In this document: positions 25,240 to 39,592 of the stretch, piece after piece | Layout of the letters: the number at the start of each line of letters is the position of its first letter | Position numbering within the stretch: position 1 is the first letter of the stretch | Assembly: GCF_040807025.1 (NCBI RefSeq) | Contig: NC_090943.1 | Location: forward strand, 118,743,900-118,807,899 | Length of the DNA: 64,000 nt | Direction of reading: 5' to 3' | Source of the DNA: Struthio camelus | Taxonomy: Eukaryota; Chordata; Aves; Struthioniformes; Struthionidae | Position numbers and translations under genes: made by a program | Notes under the pieces: generated by a model | Database searches by the model: none | Seen by the model: the letters and a program-made list of their open reading frames with translations, nothing else | Told to the model about the DNA's origin: nothing

Positions 25240-28200
25240 AGAGAAAAGAGAAGGCTTTATTTATACACCTATTTTACCAGATAGAAAAAAAGCTAAGGAA
25301 AAAAAAAAGGAACATGAAACCTCACTAGAATTTTAACTCAATACTGGTGCTATTTTTTAATTATTTTCTCTGCATGTCAGTTATGGAAGTGTTTGAATAG
25401 ATTGTGCCAGCCCTGTGGATAACAAAACAACTGATTTGTAGGCAGTTTCCTACTTTTGCTTTAAGAAGGCTGCCAGAATTCTGGTGCTACATATTTAAAA
25501 CTGACCACAAAGGAATGGAATAAATGCAAACTCTCGATTTTCATATGAAATATCTAGTAAACTTGTCAATGAAGCAAATCAGCAGAACTGACACATGGGT
25601 GGATCTGACTTTTCCTTGGTTTCTTTTGTCTCACTCAGACTGAACTCTGTTCTGTTCTTTCTCTCACTGGGGACAAGTCTCTGCCATTCTCCCAAGAGGG
25701 CTCCTGGGCTCACTTATTCCATGCTCCTTTGCTCTGTATGGGTGCTTTTCCCATGACCTTACCGCTCAGAAAATGACCAGCCAGTGCGTCCTAAACATAC
25801 TGTTCTACTTCAGCCAGAGTTCACTCTCTTGTTCCATCTCTCGCTAACCTTTCTCCTCTAGCCCTTATGAATGCTAACAGTTACATCTGGCCTGCTGGCA
25901 TCTCCTTTCAAGGCCAGGATCTTCTCCATGCCTCAGGGTATCACAGCATACAACGTAATTTGGGATTCTTAAGTAGAAAAGATAAAAATAGTAGCTTTCC
26001 TCATCTGTCAAATATACTGATGCCCCGCTATGCTGCTACAGTGGTCTCAGGAGCACACTAATTTCTGCTATTCACTTCTGCTATCAGAAGACACTAATAA
26101 TCTCAGTTCCCTTTTCCCTTTCATCTCTCTGCTCAGCTTGTCTTCCCCATACGGCCTTTTTTCTGAGCCACATGCAAAGAATTTTCATCCTTTTATTAAT
26201 CTAAATTTTATCTTTCCTTCAAAAACCCCCCACCAACTTCTACTACTACTAGTTTGCCTCCTCCTGACTCATATCACTAGGTTCTTATGGCTTCCAATCA
26301 CTTAAGAAACCCCCTTAAAACATTTGGTCCAGGCTCTGTGTCATTATTATTTTTGCCTATCATAGAGACTTCCCGAGCTGGCTCTTTAACAGGAGCCCCT
26401 TTGCACTCTTCTCTGATCAATCGTTCCTTTCATGTTGACATTCTAACTGCTTCCTGTTGAATTGCAAAAGCTCCCTTTTCAGCAAAGGGATAGTGAAAGC
26501 ACCTTTGTTTCATCTTTCTAGTTTTTTCACCAAATACATTTGAAACTAATTTAAACCTTTATTAATCTTTCCCAAAGGGTAACTAAGAACAGTATTAATA
26601 ATGTCTTCCTTCATCGCGATAGCTTTTATGTGTTGTTGAACTTCTGTGCTAATTATTGCCTATATACTAATTATGCAGGCATCTGTTTTTCTTTCCTGTT
26701 AGGATAATGTATCTGCTTCCCTTAGTGTGTAGTGATTTCCTTTTTGTACCATAACTTCTCTATCATGCCAACCCAGAAAGTTTGTATCAGACTATGTTGG
26801 TTGCTTCTAATTCTTCTCTATAATCATGTATCAACTTGCACCAGAAAGTATTTCAGTTGTGTATATTCCGACTGCTTGCTTTGGCATCACAAGCAGCACT
26901 GAGGACTTGATTGGGAACTGTGAATAGACTATCTTGTGCCATTCTATGGATTCACATAACTAAGAAACTGGGAATAGAAAGGCTTGGAGTATGGCACAGA
27001 CTGACACTGCTGAAATTGGTTTAGAAAGCTGAGAAAAGGCAGCCTTGGAGTGTGGCACAGAAACATGCCTGGAGAACGGGAATGTGCTTACTGCAAAACA
27101 CCAAAGCCAAGAGCAGGACGTCTGTAAATTTGCATGCCTGGGACGCAGCAGATATGCAAAGGGCTAACTGTGCGTTAGACAGGTGAGAATGGACGTATCT
27201 GGAGTACGGAGTAGGCTCAGAATACTGCTTTCAGACTAAGTTTTAAAGGAGAGTTGCGAGCAAGCAGGCTTGTTGAATAGCCCAGACACACATTTGAGAA
27301 TAAAACACTGGATCAATGCCTTGCCACCAATGGAACCACAAATCTGGAGCCAGAACTAGTTTACTTTAATGACTTGCTATACTTGCCATGCTGCTTCTGC
27401 CAGGACCTGGGGTAGGGACAGATGAATTCTCCCACAGTATGCTGTAAAAACATTGACAGATCAATGCAGCTGACTGCAGTGTTACAGACCCTAAGCACTG
27501 CATCTGAGAAAATGGAACAGCACGAATGCATGACTTTACACATGCTGCCAATCCTATGCAAAACCTCCTTCTACCTAGTGCTTGACCGTTATTCTGTAAT
27601 TCTCCTTTATGGTAGGCTAGTACAATGGCACTGTATTGAAGGTCTCTCCTGTAACAGAGAGGTACGCTGGCTGGGAGATGAAGGAAGAGAAAATCCACGC
27701 ATGGAAAGGCAGCATGGTTTAAAGGCGTGGAGACCCACGTATTGATATGTTTGGACCATGGCATAACAATTCTGCTCAGAGGGAGCTAAAAATTTGTAGG
27801 ATGGGTGCCTGAGGGCGGGACTGGGATGAACCTGAGCAGAAGGAAGCTTAACACGAGGCACCGACTTGGTATGTTCCTGTGTTACTCCCATACCACCACC
27901 TTTTTAAGCTCTTTAGGCTTGACAAAGGCTAGTCCTCTAAACTGTGCTTAAAGCTTGGAACACTGCTTCAGGTGCTTTGGCCCTGAAAAATATTCTAGGA
28001 GTCTGAGGAAGCCTTCCGTAATTTCCTAGGCCTACACTGTACCTGCTGTATAGGGCCTCAGCCATCCATCTGCTCAGTATTTAAGGGCTGTTTGAAAAGG
28101 GGTCAGGTCAAGAAAGAGAAAGCTTAAGGGTCTGTACATTTCAGTTGTTCTACCAGAAATGGCAGGTCCAGATTTGCCCTGTGACCTTTCCTCAGTCAGG

Positions 28201-31200
28201 GAAAATTTTGATGAGCAGTTGCTTCCTGAGTTACGCAGTGAAGGAGTTCATCCTTTGCCCGCACATGTCTCAGCCTCATCAGCCTCATAGTTAAAGCTGC
28301 GATAGAGGGTACACTTATGCTCTATTGGATGTATAGTGGACTTGAATATAGTAGTTTTGCTCTAGCCATCTGCGGTCTGATGGTCTTTTTAACTAGTGTT
28401 AATGCAATAAATGATACAAAGTTTGCAGGAAGAAAGAAAAGACAGCCCTGCTGTGAAAGCAATTGGTTTTGATCCTATGGAACTGAGTCCTGACCTAAAT
28501 GCACTCACAGACTTCAGCAGTACTTCTGCTCTACATTAAATTAGGCTCCACATCCTTCCTTGCACGCTTCTGCAATGGAATAATCAACAATGTCAACATA
28601 TGTCATCATCATTAGACATGCAAGTTAGCAGTCTACTGAGATGAATGTAGTGTTCCACACCTCTCCAAGACTGCTACAAAGATCTGGCATCAGTTACTTT
28701 TGGACCATTTGGGTTTTTTTTTCCATCTGGGCTAGAGGTCTTAGTTAAAAAGATAAGAAAAGTAAACATGCTGGAGAGCAGGACGGCATTCTCAGAAGGT
28801 ATGTGGCTGCAAGCGGGTGACCTGTCCACACAGAGGCCTAGGAGACAGTAGATGAGGCTCAGCGAAGAGTGCTTTTTAGTCAAGCCCCCATTGCCTAGGT
28901 GTTCTCAAAACCCAGAGGAATTCACCAACTCTAGACCCAAGTGGAAGAGCAGAGTGTAGAGATCCTCCTTCTGCTCCCTGTGCCCTTACAGAACACAGTA
29001 TCCAAACTTAACAGGGAGAAAACCAGGAAACCACCACCTTACCTCTGCCTCTCCATTAACTCCAGATACAACCGTTGCCCTACATTAAAAAAAACAACTA
29101 GTTCTTTATGTCATAGTTCTTTCTTTAAAAGTTGAGCTTCAACAGGAAGAGTAGAAAAAGTCTTATTCTAGAACAACCTCTAGTAAAAGAGCCTTGAGCC
29201 TTCTCAGGCTAAAAAATAAAGCTGCACCCAGGTCTCCACTTGCTGTATGTAAGCTCTAGATAGTAGACTATAATGAAAAAAGGCATGAATCTTACCTGAT
29301 TGTGATTTTGCATGAAATGCCACTGTGCTTGTTCTTAACTCAATGCTGTCCACGCTTGCTAAACACATACAGAGTACGACTACGGGACTCAGCCCCCAGA
29401 GGAGCAGGATACAGGAGTTGTTAGACACAAAGACCTCTCCACATTGTAGACTACATGTGGCTTTAGGTTAGAAAAGAGGTGCTAAGATGTTCACCTCAGC
29501 CCAGAAGAACATTAGATATGTGTTGAGTCTTCCAGAAAAAAATGAAAAAGGCCCCTCCAGACAATTAATCGGCTAAGCAATTCTGACAGGGAAAGTACAG
29601 TTCTCTGTTAAGGGTTCAAAGCCTAAATTCAGTATGGAATGAAGCCTAAAAGTTTCAAGTTCCTGTGCAAAACCTGGATGCCTGTGCTTATGGGGCATTA
29701 GTAGATTATGAAGTCATTTGTTACCTTAGTTATCCTCCCATGTTTTCAAAAAACAGAAGTCCCTTTCAAGTGCTATAGGATGGAAACAGGTCTTCCCTTG
29801 TTAAAAACAGAGATGCAGGCACTGAGCCAAAATTTGCCTGTCAAACTTGTGTGAGCACTGGAGTTACTTGTATGGAGGTAGACTAGGATTTGGCCAATGC
29901 AATTTGTTCCAATCCCAGGTGTTTTAAGTGCCAAATACATGCTGTACTGTGGCTAGTGGTTAGTGCAAGGTTTGAGGATGTCTTTGCAGTAAGGCCAGTA
30001 AAATGTAGCTGGATCCAGTTCCTAGGCATCTAAAACCAGGCTTGCTGAGGTTTCGGCACTGCTTTCACCTATGATTCATGCTTACGTAGCCACATGCAGC
30101 TGCAATTACCTGAGTTAAGTGTGAGGCTTTCTGGGAACCTCTCTGACAGTTCTTACAGCTCACCAATTCAAGCTAGGAACTGGTTCAGACTTTCTTTCCC
30201 CTTTCTCTTGTGTGGAAGGTCTTATCCCTCTGACACGTTTAACTGTCACCTCCAGCTGTACGCATGCCTCAGTTCTGTCCGTTCAAGCACAATGCCTAAG
30301 CAAGACCCCAGCATAAGATGGCCTTCTCTTACAGCTGCTGTAGGAAGACATGGTAAAGGCTGCATGAGATGAGATGAACTCATTTAAGACACAATTTCTG
30401 ACCTCGGAATATAACATGAGGTCTATGAGGGGGCATCACAGCTGCAAGCATACCAGAACACAGACCTCTAGGCTGTGCAGGACAACATTAAACAGGTAGA
30501 TCGATTACATTTTCATGCATGACCGAAATGGTCAAGAGAAACTTCAGCGCTTCCAAAGGGGGAAGGCTTGAGAGGCTCGCCCTGATTCTCTTGGTTCCAA
30601 AGCACCCGCATGTGGAAGCCTCACTGCTACTGAAGTAGCCACCTGCTGAGATTGGAAGCTAGCTCTCCCTCCTGGCTGCTGGAGGGCCTGCAGCTGGGCT
30701 ATAGTCAGAAGCACATAGACTGTAGAGTGCCAGCATTATGTATAACAGCGTTTATCTAGTAGCTTGCAGATTTGATGTTCCACTGGGTGGCAAAAGGAAG
30801 GTCTTCCCTCTAAACAACAGTTATCAACAGGTGCCAATACATGCTTGTATTTTTTTTTTGATGTCCTGTCCATGTAATTGTAGCCAGGAGCTACATGGAG
30901 GAGCTGGGCAGACAACGTTACAGAATGGTGATTAGCAGCCCAATGACACCACAAGCCAAAATGCAAGATGAAGTACAGCATGTAGCTGGCAAACAAGGTA
31001 CAATTGTCTCCTGCGGTCATTAAACTGTGAGATAATAAAGGATGAGGCAGCCTTGGAATATTTTGGTTACTGCTTGTTATCTAGAATACAGCGAAGAGGA
31101 TGCCACTAAATCAGCCCAGCCAGAGCCAAAACTGGAAACAGTGATGTTCTGAGAGATTACAGGGGGCCTGCTAGAAACTGTTCAAACGTAGATTTTTGTC

Positions 31201-34200
31201 ACCTATCCTAAAACTACTTACACTTTTATTATGGAAATGCCATAAGATATTACATTTCCACTCCCCACCCCCTGTTATGCCAGACACTGGACAAACACAG
31301 TTACACCAGGTTACCACGCTGAGGAGCTTGCAGGCTGGAGCTCTGACAGCATTGTGAGCATTAGCACGGAAGTTGCTCTTAAGTTAGCTTTTTTTTAAGG
31401 TAGTGAGAGGAGCTATGCTCAGCCTAATAGCAAACTACTTGCTAAGGTTAACTCAGGAGTCTGTATCTCTCTCCCATTAAGGATGTACCTTATTTCAGGA
31501 GTACAAACTATTTTGACTGGAATCCAGGACAGTATGACTTTGCTTAAAAATTCCTGTCTTAACTGTGCTCTTATTTATCATTTGGCTACAGTAACTGCAT
31601 AAGATTATATAAAACAAGATTGAACTGTGCAAAGGGCCCCAATGTACTTAATAAATATGTCTCATGGTGTCTGGATGATTATATACAAAATGCCAGAGGC
31701 AAAAGAGCCATAAAAGCAACAAGACACTAGAAGTATTGTTCAGATAGCTGTGTAATAATCTTAAGCAATTTAATTTTCTGTGTTGAAAGTTAATTACTTA
31801 CTTTAGGGGAAGACCAATTGAATGTCTCAGTCAACGAAGTGGCCAAGATTCATTAAAAGGAACCATATTAAAAATACCTTCATGCCACATCATTGCTTTT
31901 ATTTCCAGGGATAAAACTTCTTTTCCCTTCTCACCCCCTCGCAACTCACTTCTGTTCTAAGCAGATTTTTTACAGTCTTTTTCTCCATAGTGACTGTGGC
32001 TAGGGATAAAAACTTGAAATAAACCTCTGTGAGTTGTATGAGAACATGCCCAGATATCATAGGTCTCACATAAGCGATATAGAGCGGATAAACGCAAGGA
32101 GACTCACCAATTAAAACTTCGGCTGCCACAGAGATATAATGGGGCAAGCTGCATAGGGAAGTCATCGGTGTACTTTGATTAGAGGCTGAAACTCAAGCCA
32201 GATGTACCTTTTTAAAAAATAAATATGGTAAAAGAAATGCCCAAGAAGAGCAGAGGTAAAGAAGAGAGCCATAATTATGTATTGGTATATAAAGATAAAT
32301 TCTGGAAACTCTCACAGTGTTGCTGAAATGGCCTGCTTAAGGGAGCTTCACTGAATTCAGTAGAGCTTTCCCTGTAGAAGGGCACAGAGGTTAAGCTGTG
32401 AATAGGGTTAGGGGAGGTGTAGAGGGATTGGAAGGAGAAAAAATAATTAAAATAAACACACCTTAACCTGTAGCCTTCATGAACATAATAACAGCATCTC
32501 CCAAGCTTTCCTTGCTTTTACAGTCCCTTTTAAAACCACCAGTAGGTAACAAAAACATTCCTGCAAAGGGTGTGTGACAGCACTAACTCTATCATAGATA
32601 AGAATAATGCAGAATCAGTCACATAGGTATAAAGTACCCTTCTAGTCTGGAAAGTGGTTGTGAAAATAAGCAGCCAACCTCCCCTTGTTTGGTATGTTTT
32701 CTCTCTTAGCTATACACGAGATCAGTGCTGGAAAAGGCATGATTACCAGCCCTGAAAATTTGGCATAGAATAACATTTTCTAGGCATCACCAGTAAGTAC
32801 CTCAGCCAAAATAGTCTCCTGTTTTCCTAGCACGCTTCCCCATTGCTCTCAAATGATAGTTTTGTTGCGTGATGCCCTATTGCTTCTGAATCCAGAGATG
32901 TTCACAAGAGTCTTAGTGGATCTTTCAGCCAAGTGCCTTAAACGTCTGAGGTACTGAAGTACCATTTAGGTACTGGCAATGTTTTCAAAACTGCCACTGA
33001 ATTACTCCCTAACCCTGGAGGTGCCTAAATTTTTCCTCATCAGATTTGCAAAGTTTGCCCTGTTGCTTATGAACTACTTTGAATCTTCTCTCAAGGTGTG
33101 GTCCATAAAGCAGGAAAGGGAAAATCTTTTGTTATTTCTGGGCCTCAACCCTTATGCAAGTGTAAAACTTGTAACAGAAGGGATAGATGGAGGCCCCTGA
33201 CACGTGGAAGGCAGTTAAGTGCTTGCATAAGGAACAGAAGAGAGGTGGGGGAGAGAGAGAATGAAACACTGAGTATGAAACAGAATCTTGGAAGTGCTGG
33301 TTTGGGTTGCCAACATACAGGCTAAACAGTGGATGCGACACTGATGTCTAAATTCTGGAGAAGCCTGGCTACAGGGATCTTGACTGCAGAGTCGTCTCTC
33401 TGACCAGCTGCTTCAGGAAAATACTTGAGTGCCTTAGTTTTTGTCTTTCTTCTTCTCTTCCTGGTATTTTAATATTCATTAGTTTAGATGGCTACCCAGT
33501 TGCCCAAATTCCATGTCCAAAGTATGGTGCAGAAAATTTCAGGGGTAGCAGGCTGTATGTGCATTGCAAAAGAAATAAGAGTAATGCCCAAGTACTTCCA
33601 ACAAGCCTCATCACTGTCTCCTCATTACTGCCCCATCCACACTGCAGCCAGCCTCCAAATTCTGGTGTAGCTGCTGCCAGATAGGGCTCCTCCTCTTTTG
33701 GGGTACAAGTTGACTACAGTTATCTTCCAGTAAGTGAATCAGAGTTCTGCATTTTGGCAGAGTATTCCTTGCCATCTTCTCAAAGGAATTTTATGACTCC
33801 TCCTTCCTCTCAGGTCTGCTTGTGGCAGGACATCCCCAAATACAGTCACAACAGTGCTACTGTTCCCTACATCTGTTTCACCTAGACAAAGAGGCCATGG
33901 AATATCTGGATATACTAAAGAACTCCAATACAAACATCAGCATGGCAGTTTGAATATCTACACTTGTGACAGCAGAGAAACTAGTTATTGCTAGTTAAAT
34001 TCTAAGATTATATTCAACTAGTTACAAAAAAGGCCAGACAAAAATCCAAAAGAAGCATTGTCTTCTGACAATTGAAAATAACATTACTACATTTTTATTT
34101 TTCTTTTAATTAGCAGAGGAGGGGCAGGGCAGAATCGAGCAGCTTTTTTGCCAACAAGATAGCAACAGCACTATCAATAGTACAACTTGAGTTTTGCATA

Positions 34201-36954
34201 ACATACATTTCAGGTTCTAATAAATATACAATACCTTATCTCCTACATAGTGAAAAAATGGGGAAAGCATTAACTACAAGTCATTTTGTTACATTTAATT
34301 CTGTTCCAAAAATGTTTCACAGATTCATATGCTTATCTTGCTAACATGAAACTTGTCAACTCCCCTCTCAACTGACCCCAGTCCTATAGCTTTGAAGCTT
34401 GCTAGGGCTATGGGGCATAAACTTGTGCAGATTCTCAAGGAAATATTGTGTGTGGGGGGGGGGAGGTCATCGTGCAGTGATCGTGGTCTCACTGTAGCTT
34501 TTTGCAACCATTTCAAATGTCACAGTGACCTACAGCTATTTGAAAAGGAAGTTTCCAGCTGCAAACGTCTTTAATTTGCAGCTCTCATCTACTCACTGAA
34601 AGAAGCCTGCTGGGACTGGTATGCATCATTATTGAAGTCTTGCAAGCACTTTTTTTTTTAATACTTAATTTACCTGATATTTCTGATTGTGTGATGATTA
34701 CATAGGAATTCTAGTTAGGTGTGCCTTTCATGGCTAATAAGTGCTACTAAAACAATTTTTATGTTTAAGCAATTGGATGTATATAGTGGAACTGGAGATG
34801 AGTCAGCAATTAACAAAAGTTATTTGAATAGCAATAGAAACCATGACTTCCACTATGAAATAGTCCACAAAGGTGATATCAAGTGCCTAGTATTTAGATT
34901 CTGTCAGGTCCATTATATGAATTGTCTTAAAACTCTTACATTTTTTAGAATAAGCATCATTCTACTTGATATTTGGATGTGTCATATTAAATACCCACTC
35001 TTTGGTATGGCAGGGAAGAATGCTTGTCATATCCTCTACTCTTCACAGTGAAGCACACCTGCCAGATTGACACATGCTTCCCTCTCCCTCTCTAGGGGAG
35101 TTAGGCACTAAAAATAGGAACTATTAAAACAAGCGTATGGAGTAAGGATCTTAAGAAATCTCATTAACAAGAAATACTGAAGGGAAGGAAAGGAGTCATC
35201 ATTCCTCTCTCTACAGGAGTTAGGGCTCTCAGTCACAAGCAGGGACAGCACAGCTAGGGACAGCTTACAAAATTACTGTCCCCAGGACACTGATAGCTGA
35301 GTCACTCAAGGATAATCAGGTGCTGAGCCACAGCAGCTATCGGTGCACAGCATTAAGGCAGAGTGAGGTCAGTGACAACCTTCACAAGTTATTAACCACA
35401 TTAACGGGGGTGAGGGATGCTAGGCCAGGTACAGGATGTGTGAGACAGTTCCCTGGTGAGGTACTGCTTCTCACCCACAGTCCTGGAGAGGAAAAGGGTT
35501 TTCAAGTTAAAACTCATTTAGGGTTCAGCTCTGTTGCCTCCACAACCACAGCTAACAAGCGTACCAGCCCCACTTGTGAATCAGCGCTTTTGGGAGCTTC
35601 ACCTCAGACAGCAGAAAAGAGTCTTCCTTCAGGTAGAACTGATCTCCCTAATCCTTTCTGCTGGGCTCATTGCCTAAGACCCTTCATCACAAGAAAAGAA
35701 AAAAAGCATAATAAGAAACACAGCTGCTTGTGATGGTTCCACCCTCCCTTCTTACTCAACTGTTCAGTGGTTTAACATTCAGCCTGAATGATTTAGACCT
35801 ACTTTTAATTCTGTTAGCTTAGCTGAGAGGATTCAAGACTGCATCACTCTAGCCCCCACCCAAGTGACTCAACTACAAAGTAACTGAACTTAAAAAAAAA
35901 AAAAAATAGTTTGTGGCTGTTATCAAGACTGATTTTGTTAGGACTCAAAACTACAGTTGCTCTATAAAGCCAGAGTTACTGGCTCCAGACAAATGGGAAC
36001 TATAAGGCATTTCTGGATCAGCAGTGAACTGAGAGGGGGTTAAGATTTCTTTGGAAGAGAAATCTGAGGCCTCTGAATTAGCCACCAAAAGTCAATTTTA
36101 TCAGTCTCTCTGGCATGCTTTTTCAGAGCAGTTAAATGCCATAAAACCTGAGAGGGTAAAACAAAAATTCTCCTAAAGGCAAAGCTAAAGACAATAGTGT
36201 TAGTGAATTACAGTTCATCATCACAAGGCCAAATGGAATATAGGAATTGCTATACAGTAACATAACCCTAGCCCATGAGCAAAAACTAGCATTTAGCAAT
36301 TGATGTTTATCGCTATAGAGAAACACCAGGAGACTCACGCTAAGTCTCAGTAGTTTAGTTTAAATCCCAGTAGTTTTGGTTTTCCATATGTAAACAATGT
36401 AAGGCAAACAAATTTGAATTTGGGGTAGATTTTTCAAAGCTAACGATACAAAAGAGCAAGAATGCTTACTGAGATACTAGGAAGTGCATAGGCAGCATAC
36501 CTGTTTTTAGAGTTACAAAGAAGGCCATAAGTACTTTTAAATCTGATTTTTTACAAACACATGCCACATGTACGTTTATGCATACATGACTGTTAACAAC
36601 TGCTTGCCAATATCTTTTTTACTTTCCTGTAATGAATGAATTTGATGAAAGAGCCAAAATTCAGTACATACCAAAAGTGTAATTTGAAAAATCCCAACAG
36701 CATTAGTTTTGGTTGCAATAGCAGCAGAGCTTCTGTGGGAACAGACAGTATTTTCCTCTGTATGTTGCATCAAATGAGCTCTTTGGGACTTAAAAAACCA
36801 ACAAATTACATGGTGAGCCATTTGCCCCTTAGCTAATGTAGTGCTAGGGGCTATAATGCCACCTACTGATGGTTCTGAGTGTCGTCCTCAAGCCCCGAGC
36901 CAGTTCCATTCAAAGAAAAGCGAGGAGGATTCTGCAGACATTCCTGCGGTGCAG
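25240..36954. other. Non-coding, nothing recognised
   Basis: No coding exon, RNA gene or young mobile element found. Two weak, degenerate internal similarities were seen: TTGGAGTATGGCACAGA / TTGGAGTGTGGCACAGA near 26986 and 27045, and GGGAGTTAGGCAC / AGGAGTTAGGGCT near 35096 and 35215. They suggest old, unclassifiable repeats. Confidence 0.45.
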
Positions 36955-37032
36955 ACGGAATGAGAGAGCCTGTCCACAGCTGGGTGGCTGGTTACGGAAT
37001 GAGAGAGCCTGTCCACAGCTGGGTGGCTGGTA
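36955..37032. repeat. 39-bp tandem duplication, two near-perfect copies
   Basis: The unit beginning ACGGAATGAGAGAGCCTG occupies 36955-36993 and is repeated at 36994-37032 with only the last base different. Because 39 is a multiple of three, an open frame crosses it and reads a repeated MREPVHSWVAG, but that frame (36879-37346) starts at GTG and has no recognisable homology. Confidence 0.95.
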
Positions 37033-39288
37033 AAGACCTGGCTGGCTTTGCCTCCACCAGACACGGCAAAATTTGTTTCACTGATAATCTCCAAAAGTTA
37101 TTTTTCCAGTCTCTGCCTCCTCTAAATGTAGTTTTAATATTTTCAGCAAAAAAGAAGCAGCTGAGAGAAAAGTTATTATTGAAGCAGTTGGGTTTTTCCC
37201 TAGTAAGCCTCTTCTCTGAAACTGTTTTGAACCCCTTTTTCCCTTCCGGTTTTTCCACTGTTTTCTTTCATATTTTTCTTCTAGTCCTACTGTTAGCACT
37301 CTGTCGCCCCTTATGGTTCCAAACAGTCCCCGTTCATCCCAATTAGCTTTAGGAAAGAAGGTAGAGAAGATGTTTCAGAGCTTCTACTTACGGGTATGAA
37401 AACCCACTTTAAAGAATAGCTGGGAAAATGAGCATGCCTCTATCGTACTCTCAGAGGATGATGATTCCCAGAGTTCTCATCTCCATACAAATCACATTAA
37501 ATACCGAAAAGCTCTGCGCCTCCCTGTAACAAAACACAGCCACTCCTAATGCAGTAAGACGCTAAACACCATATTATTCCCAGGTCATATTTCAAACAAG
37601 AGGAGTAAAATGAAATGAAAGTGTCAGAAGCATAGTGGTACAGCCAGTGATGTTTTAGATATAAATAAACCAGCCGCTGACAAATTTCACAGAATTTAGT
37701 TTCCTAAAAACTACTTGAAAGTCCTGTATCATTGTATTTAACATGCCCTTATATACCCAGCCCTGAGTCAAGGACAGATAATTTTACCAAGATACTTAGT
37801 TTTTAATCTATATATGGAAAAGAAGTTTTAACAACTGCGTTGAGGTTTCTACAACGGTCCCCCCTTGTGTTGGGGATCTATGGGTACCACCCATCAGTGT
37901 GAACAAGAGCATCAGTAAACAGCTATCATTTTAATAACCATACCATCTAAACCCACTTAAAACTGATCAAGTGAACAAGTATTACAACAACAGCCAGTGG
38001 GTATTAGCGGTTATATCACTGACAGAACTCTTGGAGCTACACAGTGTTTCCAAAGCTCCTGGGGAAAGTAGATGGGGGAAGCTCTGCTACGGAATCTGGA
38101 ACACAAGGCACCTTCCGCTCTAGGGGCGTACGCTTCTTTGGACAAACCCAGCTGCACTTTACAGCATTTCTACTGGTTTGAAAGTTTTGACTTTTGACAA
38201 AAAGCATTTCCTACAGGGAAATACACACACAGTCTTTTTTGAACGGCTTTATAATGCCAATAGAGATTTCCTAACAGCACTCACTGTGCATGGAATTGGG
38301 ATAGTGGCCCCAGAGTCATAATAAGCCATAATATATCAAACGTTATGGAAACAGCATTTCTATCACATTTTTTGCATTCAGAATTTCACTAGGATAAGCT
38401 AGAAAGTAAACTCATTTTTACAGCATTGGCCTTCTCAGAGGGAGCCAGTCCTGGCAGGATATCCATGAAATAACAGCGCGTCTCTAACACAAACAATCAC
38501 TGTCCTCTCATGGAATTTATTAAAAATTCTGCTCTTCATAATAGTAGCCTACCAAGAAACAGCAAACACTCTCAGCCAAATGACATTTTCTAATTTTGTA
38601 ACCGAAATCCTTAAGGGATAACAATGCAATTCTTAGAAGTGACAGAAACAACACTGATCACCATTTCTCTCAAGACCAAAAAAATAGAACCACAAGTATT
38701 CAGATAATGGCAAAGTTGCTTCAGAGTATTGTATCAAATCTGCTATGCATTCCATACCGCAAGAACTGCAGGATATAATTATGAGAAACAGGACTAAAAC
38801 CGAATGCCTCCTCACACACAAGGCACCATTGTGGGGAGAAGCTCTTAAAAATAAATTGTATATTGTCTCATTTGGAAAGCAGGAATAACATTTTCAGATA
38901 GAAAAGAGCATAAAAGCAGCACACCTTCCTTCTCCCTCAAGTCCTGTTCTCACTTTGAGGAAAGATAGGAAGAGGAAAGAAAAAATGGCTGCACAGAAAT
39001 ATAATGAATTCTATATTCTCAGTGCTGCGTATCAGGCAAAAGGCATCACTCAAACACTCTGCTCACACACAATATCTTTTTTTAAGGAAACACTAGGATT
39101 TTCCACATCACCACGATAAGTGAGGTACACAATCACTGCAGTACAAGATTAGAATGCCTAAATGACTTAATAGTTAACATCATGACTGTATCCACCTGCA
39201 AAAGTGTGTACAGATATGATTAGATAAACAGTCCAGTCTTGCTTTTCTAGCAAGAAAAGATTTAATGATATACTCAATGTAACAGTGT
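37033..39288. other. Non-coding, downstream flank of the left MYL12 copy
   Basis: AT-rich sequence without a recognisable gene or repeat. It lies 3' of the minus-strand MYL12 copy. Confidence 0.5.
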
Positions 39289-39294
39289 TTTATT
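39289..39294 (-). terminator. AATAAA poly(A) signal of the left MYL12 copy
   Basis: AATAAA on the minus strand (TTTATT on plus), about 300 bases beyond the ancestral stop position. It sits at the same relative place as the signal in the intact gene (57096-57101). Confidence 0.6.
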
Positions 39295-39592
39295 TGAAAA
39301 ATTACCATTAAAAAGTAAAAATCTAGCTAATACTGCCATTTTTACCTGGGTCTCTATATTCATTGATCTTTGTCCCCAAAACCTCTTACCACTGGAAGCT
39401 GTCCCCTCTCCCTGCCCATTTTCAGTCTTAATACGTAATGTGTGCCTGAGCAGAGCCAGAGTCCACAGAAGCAAAAGCTGGAATGCTAAAAAAGCATGCA
39501 AAAGGCTCTAACAAGAAAAAAGAAAAAACAAACCTTGAGAAATAAAGTGAATGGAAAAGAAAAAAGGTATCCGCAAGCATCCAGAGATTTGT

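Noticed and set aside
35085-35240. GGGAGTTAGGCAC-like blocks that recall an old dispersed sauropsid repeat
   Set aside because: Too short and degraded to assign to a family or to set borders.
36879-37346. 155-codon plus-strand frame with a 13-residue repeat
   Set aside because: Starts at GTG. The repeat comes from the 39-bp DNA duplication and the rest is hydrophobic chance sequence without homology.
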